DNA of 64,000 nt from Azophilus sp965199705 (GTDB lineage: Bacteria; Pseudomonadota; Gammaproteobacteria; Pseudomonadales; Azotimanducaceae). The notes under the pieces are model-generated. The model had not been told where the DNA came from, searched no databases, and worked only from the letters and a program-made list of their open reading frames with translations. Position 1 is the stretch's first letter. Each line of letters starts with the position of its first letter. The stretch lies in the NCBI GenBank assembly GCA_965199705.1, contig OZ241359.1:1736001-1800000 (forward strand), written 5' to 3'. The translations under genes and the position numbers were made by a program. Below are positions 26,779 through 35,508 of this stretch, in pieces.

Positions 26779-27089
26779 CCGCCGTACCGGTGCCCATCGA
26801 GCATGTGCTGGTGCTGGCCGGCGTGCTCTTCGCCATCGGTCTGGCCGGCGTGCTGGCCAGGCGCAATATCATCTTTATCCTGGTGTCCCTGGAAATCATG
26901 ATGAACGCCTGCGGGCTTGCCTTTGTCGCCGCCGGCGCCCGCTGGGCCGAGGCGGATGGCCAGATCATGTACATGCTGATTCTGGCATTGGCGGCGGCCG
27001 AGGTGGCTGTCGGTCTCGGCCTGGTGCTGCGCATGAACCGGCAGATTGACAACCTGGACGCCGATGCCGCCAGTCGGCTGTCGGGCTAG
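26775..27089 (+). CDS. nuoK: NADH-quinone oxidoreductase subunit K
   Basis: 104-residue, three-helix subunit of the proton-pumping membrane arm. The two key membrane glutamates are visible in SLEIMMNACGL and AAAEVAVGLGLVL. It overlaps the nuoJ stop by four bases (ATGA), so translation is coupled. Length is family-typical. Confidence 0.95.
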   Translation: MTAVPVPIEHVLVLAGVLFAIGLAGVLARRNIIFILVSLEIMMNACGLAFVAAGARWAEADGQIMYMLILALAAAEVAVGLGLVLRMNRQIDNLDADAASRLSG

Positions 27090-27130
27090 CGGCCCCGCGG
27101 GTTCCTGAGAGGCAGGGGAGGGCATCGGCA

Positions 27131-28993
27131 ATGCTCTGGTTGATTCCGGCTCTGCCCCTGGCCGGCTTCCTGCTGCTCTGGGGCACGGCGGGCCGCTTGC
27201 CAGACAGGCTGGCGGCTGTGGTCGGCGCCGGCGCCGTGGGCCTTTCAGCACTGGCAGCCGGGTTTGCGGGGGCGAACTTTCTGGCCGGTGGGTCGGTTCC
27301 TCAATCCGAGCATCTATGGACCTGGATGGCCGCGGGCGAATTCGACGTGGCCATTCGCTTCTATCTGGACGGTCTCTCCCTGGTAATGGTCGGGATCATC
27401 ACCGGCGTCGGTTTCCTGATTCACCTCTACGCCACTGGCTACATGGCGGGCGAGCGGGGTTACAGCCGCTTCTTCGCCTACATGAATCTGTTTGTGTTCG
27501 CCATGCTGGTGCTGGTGCTTGGCGACAATCTGCTGACCCTGTTTCTGGGTTGGGAGGGTGTTGGGCTATGCAGCTACCTGCTCATCGGCTTCTTCCACGA
27601 CGATGTCGAGAACGGTTATGCGGCGCGCAAGGCGTTCGTGGTCACCCGCGTGGGGGATACCTTCCTGGCCATCGGCCTGTTTCTGCTGTTTCGGGAGTTC
27701 GGCACGCTGGACATCATGCGCATCCTGTCGGAAGCCCAGGTTATCTGGCCGGATGGCAACCTGCTCTGCACCCTCATCGCGCTGCTCCTGCTCGGCGGCG
27801 CCGTCGGCAAGTCTGCGCAATTGCCCTTGCAGACCTGGCTGCCGGACGCCATGGCCGGCCCGACGCCAGTCAGTGCGCTGATCCATGCGGCCACCATGGT
27901 CACTGCCGGTGTCTATCTGATCGCCCGCATGCACGATCTCTTTTTGCTCTCGCCCGAGGCGCAGCTGGCGGTGGCGCTGGTCGGCCTTGCGACCCTGTTC
28001 ATCGCCGCCTGCACGGCGCTGACGCAGCGCGACATCAAGCGCATTCTGGCCTATTCCACCATGAGCCAGATCGGCTACATGTTCTTTGCGCTCGGCGTTG
28101 GCGCCTGGTCTGCCGCCATCTTTCACCTGATGACGCATGCCTTTTTCAAGGCGCTCCTGTTCCTGTCCGCCGGATCGGTGATCCTGGCCCTGCATCACCA
28201 GCAGGACATCTTCCGGATGGGTGGTCTCTGGCGGCGGCTGCCGACGCCCTTCTGGTGCATGCTGGTCGGCGCTGCGGCGCTGGCGGCCCTGCCGCTGACT
28301 TCCGGCTTCTACAGCAAGGACATCATCCTGCTGACGAGCTTCGAGCAGCCTGTCCTCGGCCCGATCTTCTGGGCGATTGCAGCCGCGGCGGCATTTCTGA
28401 CGGCCCTCTACACCATGCGCATGATCTGCATCACCTTCTTCGGCGAGCAAAAGACCGAGGCGCATGATGCCTCTGGCGTCAACATGTGGCTGCCGCTGGT
28501 GATCCTTGCCGCCCTGGCGCTGGGCGGCGGCTGGTTCGGGCTTGCGCCCGTGGCGTCGGTGCTGCCCGACGGTGGCTTGCCAACATCGGCTCCTGGCGGT
28601 CTGCTGCCCTGGGCGACCGCCGGCGCGCCCATCGCCGGCCTGCTGCTCGGTTTTCTGATCTATGGTAATCGCTGGCTGTCGGTGGATACCCTCACGGCCT
28701 CTCGCATCGGCCGGCTGACGGCTCGATTCTGGGCCGGTGGCTGGGGCTTCGACACGCTCTATGACCGGCTGATCGTGCGCCCGTTCATGTTTCTGGCGCG
28801 CATCAACAAGGCCGATGTCGTGGATCGGTTCTACGCCTTGCTGGTTGCCATTGCCGAGCGCCTGCATCGGCTGCTCAGCCTGACGCAAACCGGGCAACTG
28901 CGGTGGTATGCGGCGAGCATGGCGCTTGGCCTGATTCTGGGCTTGCTGCTGGTCATGCTGCTGGCGCCCCATGCTCTGGAAATAGCTTTCTGA
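27131..28993 (+). CDS. nuoL: NADH-quinone oxidoreductase subunit L
   Basis: 620-residue antiporter-like subunit with 14 or more helices and the long lateral helix at the C-terminal end. Characteristic strings: FFAYMNLFVFAMLVLVLGDN, GWEGVGLCSYLLIGF, the conserved lysine segment GAVGKSAQLPLQTWLPDAM and GPTPVSALIHAATMVTAGVY. It starts 41 bases after nuoK and overlaps nuoM by one base (TGATG). Confidence 0.96.
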   Translation: MLWLIPALPLAGFLLLWGTAGRLPDRLAAVVGAGAVGLSALAAGFAGANFLAGGSVPQSEHLWTWMAAGEFDVAIRFYLDGLSLVMVGIITGVGFLIHLYATGYMAGERGYSRFFAYMNLFVFAMLVLVLGDNLLTLFLGWEGVGLCSYLLIGFFHDDVENGYAARKAFVVTRVGDTFLAIGLFLLFREFGTLDIMRILSEAQVIWPDGNLLCTLIALLLLGGAVGKSAQLPLQTWLPDAMAGPTPVSALIHAATMVTAGVYLIARMHDLFLLSPEAQLAVALVGLATLFIAACTALTQRDIKRILAYSTMSQIGYMFFALGVGAWSAAIFHLMTHAFFKALLFLSAGSVILALHHQQDIFRMGGLWRRLPTPFWCMLVGAAALAALPLTSGFYSKDIILLTSFEQPVLGPIFWAIAAAAAFLTALYTMRMICITFFGEQKTEAHDASGVNMWLPLVILAALALGGGWFGLAPVASVLPDGGLPTSAPGGLLPWATAGAPIAGLLLGFLIYGNRWLSVDTLTASRIGRLTARFWAGGWGFDTLYDRLIVRPFMFLARINKADVVDRFYALLVAIAERLHRLLSLTQTGQLRWYAASMALGLILGLLLVMLLAPHALEIAF

Positions 28994-30432
28994 TGCTGCT
29001 CTTGCTGATTGCGGTCCTGCTGGCCGGCGGCGTGCTGGCGGCGCTTTCGGAGCGCGTGAATCCGCAGGCGCCGAAGTGGGCAAGCCTGGCCGTGCTCACC
29101 CTGGCGGCCCTGCTGTTTGTCGGCCTGTCGCCAGACGAGAGTATGCGCCTGCCGTGGATTCCACGCTTCGGCATCAGCATTCGCCTGGCCATGGATGGCC
29201 TGAGCTTCGCGCTGGTGGGCCTGACCGTGTTTCTCGGGTTCGTGGCGGTTGTGTCGTCCTGGTCGGAGATCGAGCACAGGCCGGGCTTCTTTCAACTCAA
29301 TCTGCTGGCCACGCTGGCCGGTGTGGTGGGGGTGTTCACGGCTCTGGACCTGTTTCTCTTCTTCGTCTTCTGGGAAGTGATGCTGGTGCCGATGTATTTC
29401 CTCATCGCCATCTGGGGGCACGAATCACGCGCCCATGCGGCCATGAAGTTCTTTCTCTTTACCCAGATCAGCGGCCTGCTGCTGCTGGCCGCGATCATTG
29501 GCCTGGTCACCTTCCACAATCTGACGTCTGGCATGATTACGTTTGACTTCGACGAGCTGCGCAACATGCCCATCAGCCCGCCAGCGCCTCTGGCGTTTCT
29601 GCTGATGTTGGGCTTCTTCACGGCCTTTACCGTCAAGCTGCCGGCTGTGCCCCTGCATACCTGGCTGCCCGATGCGCACACGCAAGCGCCTACCGCCGGC
29701 AGCGTGATTCTTGCCGGCATCTTGCTGAAAACCGGCGCCTATGGCCTGATTCGATTCGTTGTGCCGCTGTTTCCCGAGGCAGCGCTCGACTTCCGTTGGC
29801 CAGCCATGGCGCTCGGCGCACTGAGCATCCTCTACGGCGGCTATCTTGCGTACAGTCAGAGCGACTTCAAGCGCCTCGTGGCGTACAGCAGTATCGCCCA
29901 CATGGGGTTTGTGCTGCTCGGGGTGTTTGCCTGGAATCTGCTGGCCGTTCAGGGCGCCGTGGTGCAGATGGTGGCGCACGGGTTTTCCACCGCTGCCCTG
30001 TTCATGATGGCCGGGGCCTTGCAGCAACGCCTGCACACTCGCGAGATGTCGGAGATGGGCGGCCTCTGGCAGAAGGCGCCGCGCATGGGCGCTGTTGCGC
30101 TCTTCTTTGTCGCGGCTTCGGTGGGCCTGCCGGGGCTCGGCAATTTTGTCGGCGAGTTCATGGTGCTGGTCGGCGCCTTTCCTGTGGACGTCCCGCTCAC
30201 CGTGCTGGCCACGGTCGGCGTCGTGGTAGCTGCTGTTTATGGCCTCTCGCTCATGCAGCGCGCCTTTCAGGGCCCCGTGTCTGATCGCGTCGGGAATCTC
30301 GCAGATCTTGGCGTGCGTGAGATGTCGGTGATGATTCTGATGATGCTCGCGCTCATCGTTCTGGGCGTTTACCCGGCGCCCCTGCTGCAGCTCACGGAAC
30401 CCGTACTGATCGGGCTCGGAGTCGGCGCATGA
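28993..30432 (+). CDS. nuoM: NADH-quinone oxidoreductase subunit M
   Basis: 479-residue antiporter-like subunit of the complex I membrane arm. FFVFWEVMLVPMYFLIAIWG contains the conserved glutamate, and KLPAVPLHTWLPDAHTQAPT and DFKRLVAYSSIAHMGFV are family hallmarks. ATG 28993 shares its first base with the nuoL stop; the frame is open upstream within nuoL but is not coding there. The nuoM stop overlaps the nuoN start (ATGA). Confidence 0.96.
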   Translation: MLLLLIAVLLAGGVLAALSERVNPQAPKWASLAVLTLAALLFVGLSPDESMRLPWIPRFGISIRLAMDGLSFALVGLTVFLGFVAVVSSWSEIEHRPGFFQLNLLATLAGVVGVFTALDLFLFFVFWEVMLVPMYFLIAIWGHESRAHAAMKFFLFTQISGLLLLAAIIGLVTFHNLTSGMITFDFDELRNMPISPPAPLAFLLMLGFFTAFTVKLPAVPLHTWLPDAHTQAPTAGSVILAGILLKTGAYGLIRFVVPLFPEAALDFRWPAMALGALSILYGGYLAYSQSDFKRLVAYSSIAHMGFVLLGVFAWNLLAVQGAVVQMVAHGFSTAALFMMAGALQQRLHTREMSEMGGLWQKAPRMGAVALFFVAASVGLPGLGNFVGEFMVLVGAFPVDVPLTVLATVGVVVAAVYGLSLMQRAFQGPVSDRVGNLADLGVREMSVMILMMLALIVLGVYPAPLLQLTEPVLIGLGVGA

Positions 30433-31973
30433 CGGTTCAGGAGCTGATCGCCCTGGCGCCGCACCTGACGCTGACTGGCGGCCTGCTGGTACTGCTCCTG
30501 GTCATCGCCTTTCGCCGTGGGGCGCGCCTTTGCCTGATCCTGACCGTCGCCATACTCGGCCTGGCATTGGCCGCCGTGCCCATCAGCCAGAGCGCCTTGT
30601 CCCTGCCGCCAGGGGCTGCGGGCTTCATGCCGGCAGAACCAGGCGTTTTCCGGAGCAACGCGCCGGACGCACAGTCGCTGCGCGCCCTGTTTCGCGTGGA
30701 CGCCCTTGCGTCCTTCTTCAACAGTCTCTTCCTGTTGGCAGCGCTGGCCGTAGCCCTGCTGGCGCACCCCTGGCTCAAGCGGCGGCCCGGGGATTCGGAA
30801 GAGTTCTGCATCCTGCTGCTCACGGCGACCATCGGCGCCATGTTTCTGGCGAGCGCTCAGCACTTTGCCGGCGTCCTGCTCGGTCTCGAAATTCTTGCGG
30901 TCTCGCTCTATGTGCTGGTGGCCTGGTCCGAGGAAAGCCAGTCAGCGCTGGAGGCTGGCGTCAAGTATCTGGTGCTGTCCGGCATCGGTTCGGCCACCTT
31001 GCTGTTCGGCATGGCGCTTCTCTATCACGCGACCGGCGCGCTGGACTTCACGGGCGTTGGCAGTTATCTGCCGCTGCTCGACCCCGGCGCCAGCTACTGG
31101 TATGCCGCCGGGCTCGCGCTCCTGTTGCTCGGCGTCGCCTTCAAGTTGTCGCTGATGCCGCTGCACATGTGGACGCCGGATGTCTATCAGGGCGCGCCGG
31201 CGCCTGTTGCCGGCTTTCTGGCGACTGTATCCAAGGTGGCGGTGCTGGCGATGCTGCTGCGACTGGCGGCGGTGTCGGAAATCGTGGCGGCGCCGGTCGC
31301 TTTCATCCTGCTTGCCGTGATGGCGATCCTGTCCATGGTCGGCGGCAACCTGCTGGCGTTGCGCCAGAACAACATCAAGCGCTTGCTTGCCTGTTCCTCC
31401 ATCGCCCATGCCGGCTATCTCGTGATTCCACTTCTGGCGTTCGCTGCCTTGCCCGCAGCCACGGCGCCGCTGGCGTTCGAGACTGCGCTCGTGTCTGTGG
31501 CCGGCTATTTGCTGATGACACTTGCAGCCTTCGCGGTAGTGGGTGAAATGAGCGCCGACACGGGCGATACGGACCTGGAGCAGATAGACGACTATGCGGG
31601 GCTCTTCTGGCGCCGCCCGCTGCTTGCCGGCGTGCTCACGGTTGCGCTCCTGTCACTGGCCGGCGTCCCCTTGACCGCCGGTTTCATCGCCAAGTTCTAT
31701 CTTTTCAACGCTGGCATCGAGGGCGGCCTCTGGGGGCTGGTCTGGGCGCTGATTATCGGCAGCGCCATCAGCATCTACATCTACTTGAAGATCGTTTTCG
31801 CGATGACCCGGCGGGACCGAACCATGCGGGTGACTTCGCGCTCGCAGCTTGCCACTGGCGTGGCTCTGGCCATTGGCCTGGCAGTGCTCGCCGTGGGTGT
31901 CTGGCCGGCGCCGCTGATTGACATGGCGCAGGGTATCGCGCATGAGCTACTGGCTGTCAATCCGTGGCGATAA
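30429..31973 (+). CDS. nuoN: NADH-quinone oxidoreductase subunit N
   Basis: 514-residue third antiporter-like subunit, last gene of the nuo run. LGLEILAVSLYVLVAW, FKLSLMPLHMWTPDVYQGAP and NIKRLLACSSIAHAGYLVIPLLAF are characteristic. The ATGA overlap with nuoM implies translational coupling. A CBS-domain gene follows after 59 bases. Confidence 0.96.
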   Translation: MTVQELIALAPHLTLTGGLLVLLLVIAFRRGARLCLILTVAILGLALAAVPISQSALSLPPGAAGFMPAEPGVFRSNAPDAQSLRALFRVDALASFFNSLFLLAALAVALLAHPWLKRRPGDSEEFCILLLTATIGAMFLASAQHFAGVLLGLEILAVSLYVLVAWSEESQSALEAGVKYLVLSGIGSATLLFGMALLYHATGALDFTGVGSYLPLLDPGASYWYAAGLALLLLGVAFKLSLMPLHMWTPDVYQGAPAPVAGFLATVSKVAVLAMLLRLAAVSEIVAAPVAFILLAVMAILSMVGGNLLALRQNNIKRLLACSSIAHAGYLVIPLLAFAALPAATAPLAFETALVSVAGYLLMTLAAFAVVGEMSADTGDTDLEQIDDYAGLFWRRPLLAGVLTVALLSLAGVPLTAGFIAKFYLFNAGIEGGLWGLVWALIIGSAISIYIYLKIVFAMTRRDRTMRVTSRSQLATGVALAIGLAVLAVGVWPAPLIDMAQGIAHELLAVNPWR

Positions 31974-32032
31974 TGCCTGGACACCGTTCCAGGTCGATCA
32001 GCGCAATTTGAGGAATCACGCAGGAGACAACC

Positions 32033-32461
32033 ATGCTCAAGTCCGTCAAGGTTCAGGATTACATGCTCACGCGGCCGGTTCTGGTGCAGCCGGAGGCCGA
32101 TCTCTTTCACGCCATACACGAGATACTGACGCACCGGATCTCCGGCATCACGGTTGTGGACCAGCATCATCGCCCCGTGGGGATGCTGTCCGAACTCGAT
32201 TGCCTGCGCGCCATCCTGCGCTCCAGCTATCATCAGGAAGAGATCGGCGTGCACCGGGTGCAGGATCACATGACTCAGGGTGCGGAATGCGTCGGCGCCA
32301 ATGAGGACGTGTTTGACGTGGCTGAATCCATGCTGGACCACAAGCATAGACGGCGGCCAGTGATCAATGACCACGGACTCATGGTTGGCCAGCTGAGCTG
32401 TCGGCAGATTCTGCGCGCTATCAAGGAATTCGACGTGCCGGCTAATCGATTTGAGAAGTAA
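32033..32461 (+). CDS. CBS-domain pair protein
   Basis: 142 residues made almost entirely of two CBS domains: KVQDYMLTRPVLVQPEADLF...SGITVVDQHHRPVGMLSELD and HMTQGAECVGANEDVFDVAE...RRRPVINDHGLMVGQLS. A CBS pair (Bateman module) usually binds adenosyl ligands such as AMP, ATP or SAM and acts as an energy sensor. With no attached enzyme domain, its partner is unknown. It lies 59 bases after nuoN on the same strand and may be read through from the complex I operon, which would suit an energy-sensing role, though this is only inference. Confidence 0.88.
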   Translation: MLKSVKVQDYMLTRPVLVQPEADLFHAIHEILTHRISGITVVDQHHRPVGMLSELDCLRAILRSSYHQEEIGVHRVQDHMTQGAECVGANEDVFDVAESMLDHKHRRRPVINDHGLMVGQLSCRQILRAIKEFDVPANRFEK

Positions 32462-32482
32462 CGGTTCCGTTCGGTCAGATCA

Positions 32483-33568
32483 ATGCACAACCCGGAAACC
32501 GATGTTGGGCCTGATACCGTGCGCAAGCGGGTGGCGATCAAGTTGCCGAGCGGGGCCGAACTGACGGGCCAAAACGCGCGCTACGCCCCTGAACTCGAAG
32601 CGCTGGCGCCCATTGCCGATCTGGTGGATGTGCCCGGCCATACGGCTGACGAGATCGTCAAGGCAGCCGCCAATTGCGACGCCATCATCACCTCCAGGAG
32701 CATTTACATCTCCCGGGACGTCATCCGCCGCCTCGATCGCTGCCTGGTAATCGGCGTTGGCGGCGTCGGCGTGGACATGGTGGACGTCGATGCCGCCACA
32801 CAGGCCGGCATCGTGGTAGTCAATACGCCGGATCTGTTCATCGAAGAGGTCGCCGACCACGCGATGCTGCTGCTGCTGGCGGCTGCCCGTCGGGTCAAGG
32901 AGATAGATCGAATGGCCACCAGTGGCGATTGGTCCAGTGGTCGCGCCTTGTTGTCGCGCATGCCGCGTCTGCTCGGGCGCACCCTGGGCCTGTTTTCATT
33001 CGGCAATATCGCCCGGCGCGTGGCGATCAGGGCGCGGGCCTTCGGCTTGCGGGTGATCGCGCACGACCCCTATGTCAGCGAACTGACCATGAGTGACGCC
33101 GGCGTGGAGCCGGTGGGCTGGGCTGAGTTGCTCGGTCGTTCCGACTACCTGAGCGTGCACGCCCCGGACAATCCAGAGACGCGCCAGAGTCTTGATGCGT
33201 GCGCCTTCGAGCAGATGCAGAAGGGCGTCATTCTGGTCAATACCGCCCGCGGCTCGGTGATTGATGAGTCGGCGCTGATTGCTGCGCTCGAGCGTGGCCA
33301 GGTGGCGGCAGCCGGGCTTGATGTTCTTGCCGAGGAGCCGCCGGACCCGGCCAATCCACTGCTCGCCATGCCCAATGTCATCGTCACCCCGCACGTGGCT
33401 TCTGCGTCCACACGCATGCGTCCTGCCGCTCGCCGCCGCGTTGCACGGGAAGTGGCGCTGGTGTTGCAGGGCAAGTGGCCGATGAGTTGCGTCAACCCGG
33501 CGGTGCCGCCGAAAACCCCCTTGCAACGCTGGCAGCCCTATCCCATGGCGCGCGGGCCGAATCGTTAG
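32483..33568 (+). CDS. D-isomer-specific 2-hydroxyacid dehydrogenase with altered Rossmann loop
   Basis: 361 residues of the phosphoglycerate dehydrogenase/CtBP type. Catalytic residues are in place: Arg in NTARGSVID, Glu in GLDVLAEEPPDP and His in VTPHVASAST. The NAD-binding loop, however, reads S172-F-G174-N-I-A177 where the family has GxGxxG, so two of three glycines are replaced. The loop residues are read directly from ttttcattcggcaatatcgc, without a frameshift. Cofactor binding may be weakened or changed. It starts 22 bases after the CBS gene on the same strand and is convergent with the amidohydrolase. The substrate is unknown; serine biosynthesis is one possibility but not shown. Confidence 0.88.
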   Translation: MHNPETDVGPDTVRKRVAIKLPSGAELTGQNARYAPELEALAPIADLVDVPGHTADEIVKAAANCDAIITSRSIYISRDVIRRLDRCLVIGVGGVGVDMVDVDAATQAGIVVVNTPDLFIEEVADHAMLLLLAAARRVKEIDRMATSGDWSSGRALLSRMPRLLGRTLGLFSFGNIARRVAIRARAFGLRVIAHDPYVSELTMSDAGVEPVGWAELLGRSDYLSVHAPDNPETRQSLDACAFEQMQKGVILVNTARGSVIDESALIAALERGQVAAAGLDVLAEEPPDPANPLLAMPNVIVTPHVASASTRMRPAARRRVAREVALVLQGKWPMSCVNPAVPPKTPLQRWQPYPMARGPNR

Positions 33569-33584
33569 CCTGTACCTGAACCGC

Positions 33585-33606
33585 GCGCCAGATGCCGAGA
33601 TGGCGC
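33585..33606. terminator. Stem-loop between convergent genes
   Basis: GCGCCA (33585-33590) pairs with TGGCGC (33601-33606) around a 10-base loop, in the 44-base gap between the convergent dehydrogenase and amidohydrolase genes. No U-tract is present. Confidence 0.35.
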
Positions 33607-33612
33607 CTGCGG

Positions 33613-35280
33613 TCAGACGATCGCGCCGGGCCTTGCGTCCGTGTAGGCGCCGTCTTCGAGCACCACTTCACCGTTGACAACCACCGCGGCATAGCCGTCT
33701 GCCTTGCGTACATAGCGCCGCGCTTCGCCCGGAAAGTCATCGACGAACGCCATGTCGCCGCAGTGAATGGCATCGAGGTCGAAGAGCACGAGGTCGGCGG
33801 CCTTGCCTGGCGCCAGCGTGCCTCGATCACTGAGCCCCCAGGCGTCCGCCACCTCGCCGGTCATGCGGTGAACGCCGCGTTCCAGTGACATGCTGCCAGC
33901 GTCGCGTACATAGTGTTCGAGCAGGTGCGTGGTGTCGCCCGTGCCGCAGAACTGGGTGATGTGAGCGCCGGCGTCGGAAGCGCCGAAATGCAGCAAGGGG
34001 TGGTCGATCAGCGCGGCCACGGCAGTCTTGTCGGCATTGAGGACATTCTGCAAACGGAATTCTGCGTCCAGATTGTCCGCCAACGAGATATCCAGGATCA
34101 CCTCGCCAAGCTCCCGGCCTTCAGTCTGTGCGATTTCGGCAAGGCTGCGGCCTTGGTAGCGCTGATTCTCTTCTGCCCGGACGTCTCCAACCGTCAGGAG
34201 CGGCAACGTCATGCTCATGCCCTGCGCTGCCTTCATTTCTTCTGTCAGTCTGGCGCGCTGTTGCGGGTCGGCAAACTGCGCTTGTCGTTCACCGGCGGGC
34301 AAGTCCATGATGGCTTTCCAGCCGGGCAGCCCGAACAGCAACATGCTGGTTTCGGAGAGTCGCATGTTCATGTCGAAGCAGCGCGGCATCACCTGCCCGA
34401 ACACCTGGGCGCCGCGCGCCTGCTCAGCCTCCAGCGCCGAGGTGATCTGGCCGGCGGTCGGGTCCATGGGCGTGGACAGCACCGGTTGAAAGGATGTCGG
34501 GCGGCCCGATGCAAGGCTGATTTCGCCAAGTTCACGGATATTTGCAAGTTGTTGTTTCATATCCAGGAAGTAGGGCACTACCTGCCAGACGCCGCGACCG
34601 CTCCTGGCCATGGCCTGGGCCAGTGCGATCTTCTCGTCGAGCTCGGCAAAGCGGCTGGGCACCGGATCCATGTTTTCGTCCACGTCCACATAGGATGACG
34701 AGATGCCGGCGGCGCCGGCCGCCATGGCGGCTTCCACCAGATCACACATGCGCTGGATTTCCGCAGGCGTGGCGGCCCGCTTCTGACTGTCTGCGCCCAG
34801 CACGTAGTAGCGCAGGGCCGAGTGGCCGATCAGCGCAGCCACGTTGAGGCCGAGCTTCGGGCGGATGAAATCCAGGTAGTCGGCAAAGCTCTCCCAGGAG
34901 AAGGGCACGGCGGCGTCGAAAGTCGGCTTCTTGATGTCTTCGATTACCCCGAACATGCTCACGATCTTGTCACGTCCATCGCCCTGAACCGGCGCCAGAC
35001 TGAGCGAGCAGTTGCCGATCACCACCGTGGTGACGCCGTGCTCTATCGAAGGCGTGGCGAGGCCATCCCAGCAAAGCTGCGGATCGAAGTGGGTGTGAAT
35101 GTCGATGAAGCCGGGCGCAAGCACCTTGCCGGCGGCGTCGATTTCCCGTCGCCCGGACGCCTTGATGCGCCCGACTTCCGCTATCTTGCCGTCGGCGACC
35201 GCCAGGCTGCCATGGCGTTCCGGCTCACCTGTGCCGTCGATGATGCGGGCGTTGCGAATGACGAGGTCGGCTTGTGACAT
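33613..35280 (-). CDS. N-acyl-D-amino-acid deacylase-like amidohydrolase
   Basis: 555 residues of the metal-dependent amidohydrolase superfamily, D-aminoacylase type. The start has the usual small beta domain (DLVIRNARIIDGTGEPERHG) and the metal motif APGFIDIHTHFDPQ. GVTTVVIGNCSLSLAP, IGHSALRYYVLG, YVDVDENMDPVPSR and SDAGAHITQFCGTGDTTHLLE are further family strings, and the C-terminus rebuilds the beta domain (GTLAPGKAADLVLFD). Start: ATG 35280. The same frame stays open for 2.5 kb upstream, antisense to malate synthase, but that part is a shadow. Known for the family: release of D-amino acids from N-acyl forms, or hydrolysis of related amides. The substrate here is unknown. Confidence 0.9.
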   Translation of the reverse strand: MSQADLVIRNARIIDGTGEPERHGSLAVADGKIAEVGRIKASGRREIDAAGKVLAPGFIDIHTHFDPQLCWDGLATPSIEHGVTTVVIGNCSLSLAPVQGDGRDKIVSMFGVIEDIKKPTFDAAVPFSWESFADYLDFIRPKLGLNVAALIGHSALRYYVLGADSQKRAATPAEIQRMCDLVEAAMAAGAAGISSSYVDVDENMDPVPSRFAELDEKIALAQAMARSGRGVWQVVPYFLDMKQQLANIRELGEISLASGRPTSFQPVLSTPMDPTAGQITSALEAEQARGAQVFGQVMPRCFDMNMRLSETSMLLFGLPGWKAIMDLPAGERQAQFADPQQRARLTEEMKAAQGMSMTLPLLTVGDVRAEENQRYQGRSLAEIAQTEGRELGEVILDISLADNLDAEFRLQNVLNADKTAVAALIDHPLLHFGASDAGAHITQFCGTGDTTHLLEHYVRDAGSMSLERGVHRMTGEVADAWGLSDRGTLAPGKAADLVLFDLDAIHCGDMAFVDDFPGEARRYVRKADGYAAVVVNGEVVLEDGAYTDARPGAIV

Positions 35281-35363
35281 GGCGTGATTTCCTGTTCCGG
35301 TGGGTCTCTGGCAAGCCGGGCGCACGCTACACGCCTGCCGGGTGCGAAGCAAGCGCGCCTCAG

Positions 35364-35397
35364 AATATCGCCGCTTGGGGCGGCGATGATCGCGCGG
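35364..35397. repeat. Dispersed repeat, copy C (GATGATCGCG family)
   Basis: AATATCGCCGCTTGGGGCGG followed by CGATGATCGCGCGG lies in the divergent gap between the amidohydrolase and glcB. Its CGCCGC and GCGGCG halves can form a hairpin. It resembles copies at 15689 and 62082 in the AATAT start and the GATGATCGCG end, with changes between. Confidence 0.45.
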
Positions 35398-35508
35398 AGG
35401 CAGCCTGCTCAGGCCGGTTACAATGGGCGGCGACGGGCAGGGATGGACGTGCGCCTGCGGCCTGGGTGCGATGTGGCGCAAACCGCAATCGAAAGGAATG
35501 GGAGTCAA

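Noticed and set aside
27566..29083. 505-codon minus-strand frame over nuoL
   Set aside because: Antisense shadow rich in Gln, Arg and Gly, as expected opposite hydrophobic membrane codons.
20893..32461. Possibility that the dehalogenase belongs to the nuo operon
   Set aside because: A 183-base gap separates it from nuoG and no functional link exists; shared direction alone is not enough.
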